A stretch of DNA of 64,000 nt from Sphingomonas pseudosanguinis (GTDB lineage Bacteria; Pseudomonadota; Alphaproteobacteria; Sphingomonadales; Sphingomonadaceae): the NCBI RefSeq assembly GCF_014196255.1, contig NZ_JACIDH010000001.1, positions 802,977 to 866,976 of the forward strand, written 5' to 3'. Shown here one piece after another: positions 62,646-64,000 of this stretch. The notes beneath the pieces were generated by a model that saw nothing but the letters and a program-made list of their open reading frames with translations, was not told the DNA's origin and did not search any database. How positions within the stretch are numbered: position 1 is the stretch's first letter; each line of letters starts with the position of its first letter. Position numbers and translations under genes: made by a program.

Positions 62646-63827
62646 ATGATCGACGATTTCGATTTCGCGCTGGGCGAAAGCGCGGACATGATCCGTGAAG
62701 CGACCCGCCGTTTCGCGACCGACCGCATCGCACCGCTGGCCGCGCGGATGGATGCGGAAGACTGGTTTCCCCGTGACATATGGCCCGAGATGGGCGCGCT
62801 GGGCCTGCACGGCATCACCGTCGCTGAGGCCGATGGCGGGCTGGGCCTGGGCTATCTGGAACATGTCGTCGCGATTGAGGAAGTGTCGCGGGCCTCGGCC
62901 TCGCTGGGCCTGTCTTACGGCGCGCACTCCAATCTGTGCGTCAACCAGATCAGCCGCTGGGGCAATGCCGAGCAGAAGGCCAAGTATCTGCCCGGCCTGA
63001 TCTCGGGCGAGCATGTCGGTAGCCTGGCCATGTCGGAGGTGTCAGCCGGCTCCGACGTCGTCTCGATGAAGCTGCGCGCCACGAAGGTCGAGGGCGGCTG
63101 GAAGCTGAACGGCACGAAATTCTGGATCACCAATGCGCCTTATGCCGATACGCTGGTCGTCTATGCCAAGACCGGCGAAGGAGAGGGAGGGGGCGGCAGC
63201 CGGGGCATCACCGCCTTCCTGATCGAGAAGGACATGGCCGGCTTCTCCATCGGCCAGAAGATCGACAAGATGGGCATGCGCGGCAGCCCGACCGCCGAGC
63301 TGGTCTTCAACGACTGCTTCGTTGGCGACGCGCAGGTGATGGGGCCGGTGAACGGCGGCGTCGGCGTGCTGATGAGCGGGCTGGACTATGAGCGTGCGGT
63401 GCTGGCGGGCATCCAGCTTGGCATCATGCAGGCGTGTCTCGACGTGGTGGTGCCCTATGTCCGCGAGCGCCGCCAGTTCGGGCGCGCGATCGGCGAGTTC
63501 CAGCTGATCCAGGCCAAGATCGCCGACATGTATGTCGCGCTCAATTCGGCGCGCGCCTATGTCTATGCGGTCGCGCGCAGCTGCGATGCGGGACGGACGA
63601 CCCGGTTCGACGCGGCGGGTGCGATCCTGCTCGCCAGCGAGAATGCGGTGAAGGTGTCGCTGGAGGCGATCCAGGCGCTGGGCGGGGCGGGCTATACCAA
63701 GGACTGGCCGGTCGAACGCTTCGCGCGCGATGCCAAGCTGCTCGACATCGGGGCGGGGACCAATGAGATTCGCCGGATGCTGATCGGCCGCGAGTTGATC
63801 GGCAAGATCGAAAAGGTGGCGCAATGA
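62646..63827 (+). CDS. ivd: Isovaleryl-CoA dehydrogenase
   Basis: The 393-aa acyl-CoA dehydrogenase oxidises isovaleryl-CoA to 3-methylcrotonyl-CoA in leucine breakdown. It has FAD-binding LAMSEVSAGSDVVSMKL and WITNAPYADTLVVYAKT, the catalytic Glu in SGLDYERAVLAGIQLGIMQ (the helix position used by isovaleryl-CoA dehydrogenases rather than the C-terminal Glu of other family members), and ALGGAGYTKDWPVERFARDAK. GGAG lies before the ATG. In relatives the liu/mcc genes follow; the window ends before they would begin. Confidence 0.92.
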   Translation: MIDDFDFALGESADMIREATRRFATDRIAPLAARMDAEDWFPRDIWPEMGALGLHGITVAEADGGLGLGYLEHVVAIEEVSRASASLGLSYGAHSNLCVNQISRWGNAEQKAKYLPGLISGEHVGSLAMSEVSAGSDVVSMKLRATKVEGGWKLNGTKFWITNAPYADTLVVYAKTGEGEGGGGSRGITAFLIEKDMAGFSIGQKIDKMGMRGSPTAELVFNDCFVGDAQVMGPVNGGVGVLMSGLDYERAVLAGIQLGIMQACLDVVVPYVRERRQFGRAIGEFQLIQAKIADMYVALNSARAYVYAVARSCDAGRTTRFDAAGAILLASENAVKVSLEAIQALGGAGYTKDWPVERFARDAKLLDIGAGTNEIRRMLIGRELIGKIEKVAQ

Positions 63828-63837
63828 CGGCCGACCC

Positions 63838-64000
63838 ATTCCTCCCCAAGCTTGCTTGGGGAGGGGGACCGCGCTCGCAGAGCGTGGTGGAGGGGCAAGC
63901 CCCTCGCCCCACCACCACCCCGTCGCGGCGGTCCCCCACCCCCAAAAAGAAAGGGTGGGGGGGGAAAGACCCCCGCACAGCCGCCCCCCCGCAAATCCCG
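63838..64000. other. Right window end: half of a type I palindrome and low-complexity sequence
   Basis: TTCCTCCCCAAGCTTGCTTGGGGAGG and GACCGCGCTCGCAGAGCGTGGT start a type I palindrome after the isovaleryl-CoA dehydrogenase gene. From about 63905 the sequence becomes runs of C, G and A (CCCCCACCCCCAAAAAG, GGGTGGGGGGGGAAAG) with no gene. This looks like the poor-quality end of an assembly contig. Confidence 0.55.

Noticed and set aside
63541..63978. 145-codon minus-strand frame at the right end
   Set aside because: It is antisense to isovaleryl-CoA dehydrogenase and continues into the palindrome and the low-complexity end.

Overview
The window looks like a piece of a sphingomonad chromosome (Alphaproteobacteria, Sphingomonas or a close relative). 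Evidence: very high GC, an ispH-thrB-rnhA operon, a Tad/Cpa pilus locus, exosortase-A-associated polysaccharide genes, a short PutA, intracellular PHB metabolism genes, and families of long intergenic palindromes. The genus is an inference from protein character and gene order. I see no rRNA, tRNA, CRISPR array, phage, transposase or plasmid replication gene. Most of the window is ordinary, densely packed housekeeping sequence.

Layout. 1-1025: start of a Tad pilus operon (cpaA, cpaB) running off the left edge. 1078-3887: hydrolase, FAD oxidoreductase and a GNAT acetyltransferase in a less typical stretch. 4032-6379: ispH-thrB-rnhA on the minus strand. 6482-12308: a lipoprotein, then the glycine cleavage operon gcvT-gcvH-gcvPA-gcvPB behind a tandem glycine riboswitch, with a perfect 20-bp palindrome immediately 5' of the riboswitch. 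12424-19516: SemiSWEET, bluB, a drug/metabolite transporter, proS, a glutathionyl-hydroquinone reductase-like GST, and RNase R. 19757-24348: two convergent secreted hexosaminidases (GH20 and GH84). 24589-28471: ABC exporter, PHB depolymerase, flavin-fold stress protein. 28472-28976: a low-GC non-coding stretch with a possible 29-aa peptide and GANTC-rich hairpins, then putA. 32066-35987: MscS channel, topoisomerase IB, DJ-1/PfpI protein, secreted beta-helix protein. 36126-40593: exosortase-A-type polysaccharide genes (O-ligase/polymerase, a 45-aa membrane peptide, glycosyltransferase, a membrane protein, acyltransferase). 40900-43587: aconitase. 43956-46664: a cluster of poorly characterised small genes including a membrane-anchored LuxR-type regulator, an amber-interrupted gene and a phasin. 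46713-52772: an RND efflux operon. 52983-60063: non-oxidative pentose phosphate genes (rpiA, tkt, tal), a short 6-phosphogluconate dehydrogenase, two HAD phosphatases and a heme oxygenase. 60307-62463: bacteriophytochrome kinase. 62646-63827: isovaleryl-CoA dehydrogenase, probably the first gene of a leucine-degradation operon that continues past the window.

How genes work together. The gcv genes are one glycine-sensing operon. The heme oxygenase can make the biliverdin that the convergent phytochrome binds. PHB depolymerase and phasin belong to the same storage granule. rpiA-tkt-tal-gndA form a pentose phosphate block. At least 15 long palindromes of four related types sit between genes, mostly at convergent gene ends; one lies inside the gcv operon and one carries a second palindrome nested inside it.
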